Shown: one piece after another, positions 4,775 through 7,247 of the stretch | Layout of the letters: every line of letters starts with the position of its first letter | Numbering within the stretch: position 1 is the stretch's first letter | DNA from: an uncultured Collinsella sp. | GTDB taxonomy: Bacteria; Actinomycetota; Coriobacteriia; Coriobacteriales; Coriobacteriaceae | Assembly (NCBI GenBank): GCA_902468695.1 | Contig: CABQZS010000080.1 | Location: 1 to 7,247, forward strand | DNA length: 7,247 nucleotides | Reading direction: 5' to 3' | Made by a program: the position numbers and the translations under genes | Notes under the pieces: generated by a model | The model's input: only the letters and a program-made list of their open reading frames with translations | Databases searched by the model: none | Told to the model about the DNA's origin: nothing

Positions 4775-5728
4775 ATGGACAAGGCTGCATCTACCGGCCA
4801 TTCTGACCGCTGCCGCATCGTCGTCGATACCTGCTGCGACTTTAGCCCCGAGGTCGCCGCGAACCTCGATGTCGATATCCTGGGTTTCCCCTTCATTATC
4901 GATGGCGAGGAGCGCACGGATGACATCTGGTCGAGCATCACACCCAAGGAGTTCTACGACCGCATGCGCGCCGGCGCTCGCGTGTCTACCTCCGCCGTGT
5001 CGCTCGGTCGCTATATCGAGTTCTTTACCGAGTGTGCCAAGGAGGGCACGCCCACGGTCTACCTGTGCTTTACCTCGGCGCTGTCGTCGAGCTACAACTC
5101 CGCGTGCCAGGCGGCGGACGCCGTGCGCGCCGAGTATCCCAACTTTGAGCTCTACGTGGTCGACAACGCTCTACCCTGTGCGACCGGCGCGCTCTTGGCG
5201 CTCGAGGCTGTCCGTCAGCGCTCGGCGGGACTGACCGCCAAGCAGCTGGTCGATTGGGCAAACGAGGCAAAGACCTACGTCCACGGCTACTTTACGCTCG
5301 AGAGCTTTGACGCGCTGGCTGCCGGCGGCCGCATTCCGCCCGCGGCGGCACAGCTCACGGCAAAGCTCGACGTCAAACCCGAGCTCTCCTACGACCTGGC
5401 CGGCTCGCTGTCGCTGATCGGCGTCAACCGCGGCCGCAAGAAGGCGCTCAAGTCCATCCTCAAGTCGTTCCGCGAGAACTACGTGCCCGACCGCACCATG
5501 CCCATCGCCATCATGACGGCCGATGCCGAAAAGGACGGCGACTGGCTCGAGGCCGCCATCCGCAAGGAGGAGGGCTGCGCCGACGTCACGATCATTCGCA
5601 GCTCCGTGGGTCCCACCATTGGCTCGCACGTGGGCCCCGGCATGGTGGCCTGCGCGTTTTGGGGCAAGAACCGTGCCGAGAAAGCCTCGCTTTCCGACCG
5701 CATCGCGCGCCGCGTGCGTGGCGAGTAG
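4775..5728 (+). CDS. DegV family protein (fatty-acid-binding, FakB-like)
   Basis: A 317-residue cytoplasmic DegV-family protein. Characterised members (FakB) hold a fatty acid for phosphorylation by FakA, feeding exogenous lipid into phospholipid synthesis. Family landmarks in order: IVVDTCCDFS (15-24, usually D-S-x-C-D), VSTSAVSLGRY (70-80), LCFTSALSSSYNSA (97-110, the L-S-S-x-L-S-G-T-Y region), YVVDN (127-131, usually V-V-D-S), FDALAAGGRI (178-187, the L-x-x-G-G-R-I segment), LDVKPELSYDLAGSL (198-212) with NRGRKKAL (218-225), and VGPTIGSHVGPGMVACAFWG (278-297), whose H285 fits the H-x-G-P-G head-group site. ATG 4775 follows AAGGAG (4761-4766) by 8 bases; a TTG just before it is less likely. 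It sits immediately after the hpf terminator with no clear promoter of its own. No FakA kinase gene is in the window, so the lipid-kinase role is by family only. Confidence 0.92.
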   Translation: MDKAASTGHSDRCRIVVDTCCDFSPEVAANLDVDILGFPFIIDGEERTDDIWSSITPKEFYDRMRAGARVSTSAVSLGRYIEFFTECAKEGTPTVYLCFTSALSSSYNSACQAADAVRAEYPNFELYVVDNALPCATGALLALEAVRQRSAGLTAKQLVDWANEAKTYVHGYFTLESFDALAAGGRIPPAAAQLTAKLDVKPELSYDLAGSLSLIGVNRGRKKALKSILKSFRENYVPDRTMPIAIMTADAEKDGDWLEAAIRKEEGCADVTIIRSSVGPTIGSHVGPGMVACAFWGKNRAEKASLSDRIARRVRGE

Positions 5729-5731
5729 ACA

Positions 5732-5752
5732 GGCGCTGCGGCTGCAAGCGCC
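5732..5752. repeat. Weak hairpin after the degV-family gene
   Basis: GGCGCT (5732-5737) pairs with AGCGCC (5747-5752) around nine bases, with no T run after it. The 98-bp gap (5729-5826) shows no convincing promoter, so the next gene may be partly read through from upstream. Confidence 0.3.
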
Positions 5753-5826
5753 CTCAAGTCACGGCCGAAACGCTGGCACCGAGTATTTAACCTGGTAACA
5801 ACACCCAACCCAAAAGGAAAGGTTTC

Positions 5827-6906
5827 ATGGCAAACAAGCTCTCCGTCGCATTCATCGGCACCGGAATCATGGGTGCCCCCATCGCCGGCCACATCCTGGA
5901 CGCCGGCTATCCCGTCACGGTCAACAACCGCACCAAGTCCAAGGCTGCCGCGCTTATCGAGCGCGGTGCCGCCTGGGCCGATACGCCGGCCGATGCTGTG
6001 GCTAACGCCGATGTCGTCTTTACCATGGTGGGCTATCCCTCCGAGGTCGAGGAACTCTACCTGGCGGGCGACGGCCTGCTCGCGTGCACCAAGCCTGGCG
6101 CGGTCTTGATCGACCTCACCACGAGCTCGCCCGAGCTCGCCCGTGACATTGCCGAGGCCGCTCAGGTTTCTGGTCGTATGGCGTTTGACTGCCCCGTCAC
6201 CGGCGGCGAGTCGGGCGCCATCGCCGGCACGCTCACGGCTATCGTGGGCGCTACCGAGAACGATATCGCTCCGGTTCGCGATATCCTTTCCACCTTTGCG
6301 GCCAACATTTGCTGCTTCGATGGCGCCGGCAAGGGCCAGGCTGCCAAGCTCGCCAACCAGGTGTCGCTGGGCGCCTGCATGGTCGGCATGGCAGACGCCA
6401 TGGCATTTGCCGAGCTGAGCGGCCTTGATCTGGAGAAGACTCGACAGATGATCCTGGGCGGTACCGGCAAGTCCGGCGCCATGGAGAGCCTGGCGCCCAA
6501 GGCGCTCGACGGCGACTACAAGCCCGGCTTTATGGTCGAGCACTTCATTAAGGACCTGCGCCTAGCGCTCGCTTACGCCGACGATCGTGAGCTCGCCCTG
6601 CCCGGTGCCGACGTGGCCTTTACGCTCTACGACATGCTCGACGCCATTGGTGGCGCCAAGCTGGGCACCCAGGCCATCACGGTCCTCTACAAGGAGGAGG
6701 CCGACGCCATCGCCGCCGGTCTGGACTGGTCGCAGTATCGTCCCGAGGAGCATGGCGCTCACGAGGACGGCTGCGGTTGCGGTGAGCATGGCGACGACCA
6801 CGAGTGCGGTTGCGGCCACCACCATGGCGAGGACCACGAGTGCTGCGGCGGCCACGACCATGACGACGGCCACGAGTGCTGCTGCGGCCATCATCACGAG
6901 GAGTAG
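5827..6906 (+). CDS. NAD(P)-dependent beta-hydroxyacid dehydrogenase (GarR/3-HIBDH family) with His/Cys-rich tail
   Basis: A 359-residue protein; about 1-300 is a complete beta-hydroxyacid dehydrogenase, the family of 3-hydroxyisobutyrate dehydrogenase and tartronate semialdehyde reductase. It oxidises or reduces small beta-hydroxyacids with NAD(P). The Rossmann loop is FIGTGIMGAPIAG (9-21), followed by NNRTKSKA (33-40). The substrate motif is CPVTGGESGAIAGTL (122-136), where T replaces the usual S of P-V-S-G-G. The catalytic segment GAGKGQAAKLANQ (166-178) has K174; its K-L-A-N-Q form is that of GarR-type reductases. KPGFMVEHFIKDLRLAL (232-248) is the second-domain signature. Residues 307-359 are an added tail with 14 His, 9 Cys and 17 Asp/Glu in about four 12-residue repeats, which is not typical of the family and suggests metal binding. 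ATG 5827 follows GGAAAGG in a strong ribosome site. The substrate is not known. Confidence 0.9.
   Translation: MANKLSVAFIGTGIMGAPIAGHILDAGYPVTVNNRTKSKAAALIERGAAWADTPADAVANADVVFTMVGYPSEVEELYLAGDGLLACTKPGAVLIDLTTSSPELARDIAEAAQVSGRMAFDCPVTGGESGAIAGTLTAIVGATENDIAPVRDILSTFAANICCFDGAGKGQAAKLANQVSLGACMVGMADAMAFAELSGLDLEKTRQMILGGTGKSGAMESLAPKALDGDYKPGFMVEHFIKDLRLALAYADDRELALPGADVAFTLYDMLDAIGGAKLGTQAITVLYKEEADAIAAGLDWSQYRPEEHGAHEDGCGCGEHGDDHECGCGHHHGEDHECCGGHDHDDGHECCCGHHHEE
6760..6903 (+). repeat. 36-bp tandem repeats encoding the His/Cys-rich tail
   Basis: Units start at 6799, 6835 and 6871, each opening with CACGAGTGC (H-E-C), preceded by a more diverged unit from 6760. The protein units are about HEDGCGCGEHGDD, HECGCGHHHGED, HECCGGHDHDDG and HECCCGHHHEE. 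The last is one residue short. The pattern points to growth by in-frame duplication, so copy number may vary between strains. Confidence 0.7.
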
Positions 6907-6911
6907 CGCCC

Positions 6912-7247
6912 ATGAGCTGGACGTTCGTGGTGCTTGCGCTGGTGCTCTTTCTCTTTGCGATCTACATCGGTTTTTTGTGTGGCCAGTGGGCTTGCGAAAA
7001 GCGCGTCATCACCAAGCGCGACTACTGGATTGCCAACTTTGCAGGAGCGGCGGCAGTCGTCCTGCTGACCTGGGTGTTCTCGCTGTTCCCGCTGGTGCAG
7101 TTTGCGCCGATCGGCTGGCTCGGCGGCTTTATCGCCGGCCTTAAGATGAGCTTTGGCGAGTCCGTCGGTCCGTGGCGCAAGCACGACGAGGTCTTTAACG
7201 TCAACAAGGCCCACCGCGCCGCCGCCGACGCGGGCGATGCCGAGGAG
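6912..7247 (+). CDS. Small integral membrane protein, 3' end outside the window
   Basis: An open frame of 112 codons runs off the right edge with no stop. I do not recognise the family. Residues 4-24 (VVLALVLFLFAIYIGF core) form one membrane segment; 39-60 (ANFAGAAAVVLLTWVFSLFP) a second; 63-78 (QFAPIGWLGGFIAGLK) a possible third or re-entrant segment. A basic loop, CEKRVITKRDY (28-38), lies between the first two, so by the positive-inside rule it is probably cytoplasmic. The visible C-terminus is hydrophilic and Ala/Asp-rich. ATG 6912 starts five bases after the preceding stop and uses GAGGAG (6898-6903), inside the last codons of the dehydrogenase gene, as Shine-Dalgarno, which indicates coupled translation. 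Function cannot be assigned from sequence; conservation of the pair would hint at linkage to the dehydrogenase. Confidence 0.8.
   Translation, partial: MSWTFVVLALVLFLFAIYIGFLCGQWACEKRVITKRDYWIANFAGAAAVVLLTWVFSLFPLVQFAPIGWLGGFIAGLKMSFGESVGPWRKHDEVFNVNKAHRAAADAGDAEE

Noticed and set aside
5479..6543. Long - strand open frame of 354 codons opposite the DegV and dehydrogenase genes
   Set aside because: It lies antisense to two clearly recognisable families, its protein shows no family pattern, and long antisense frames are common in GC-rich genes with strong third-position bias.
6760..6903. CRISPR-like array from 36-bp periodicity
   Set aside because: Units are adjacent without spacers, diverge at third codon positions and stay in frame with the dehydrogenase, so they are coding repeats.

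Overview
The window looks like chromosomal DNA of a GC-rich Coriobacteriia member, most likely Collinsella or a close relative. This is inferred from codon use, the long-form hibernation factor, the DegV protein and a nuclease-like protein of a type I associate with that class; no marker gene fixes the species. All supported genes lie on the + strand.

Layout. A strong hairpin (1-37) precedes a comF-type phosphoribosyltransferase gene (106-912), closely followed by an uncharacterised gene with a PD-(D/E)XK-like C-terminus (924-2033). An AT-richer, gene-free stretch (2034-2400) holds a 227-bp element bounded by 38-bp near-perfect inverted repeats, then three GC-rich hairpins. A promoter near 2431 leads into a substrate-binding lipoprotein gene (2768-3793; its open frame reaches far upstream) that ends in an intrinsic terminator (3860-3893).

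Next comes about 200 bp of non-coding but structured sequence directly upstream of the long ribosome hibernation factor gene (4111-4695). Position, size and helices fit the raiA-type structured RNA. Its closing helix would bury the Shine-Dalgarno of the downstream gene. After a second terminator come a DegV-family lipid-binding protein gene (4775-5728), a beta-hydroxyacid dehydrogenase gene with an unusual His/Cys-rich repetitive tail (5827-6906), and a small membrane protein gene cut by the window edge (6912-7247).

The genes do not form one pathway. The most interesting items are the structured leader of the hibernation factor gene, the inverted-repeat element, the metal-binding-like tail on the dehydrogenase, and the long in-frame extension before the lipoprotein signal.
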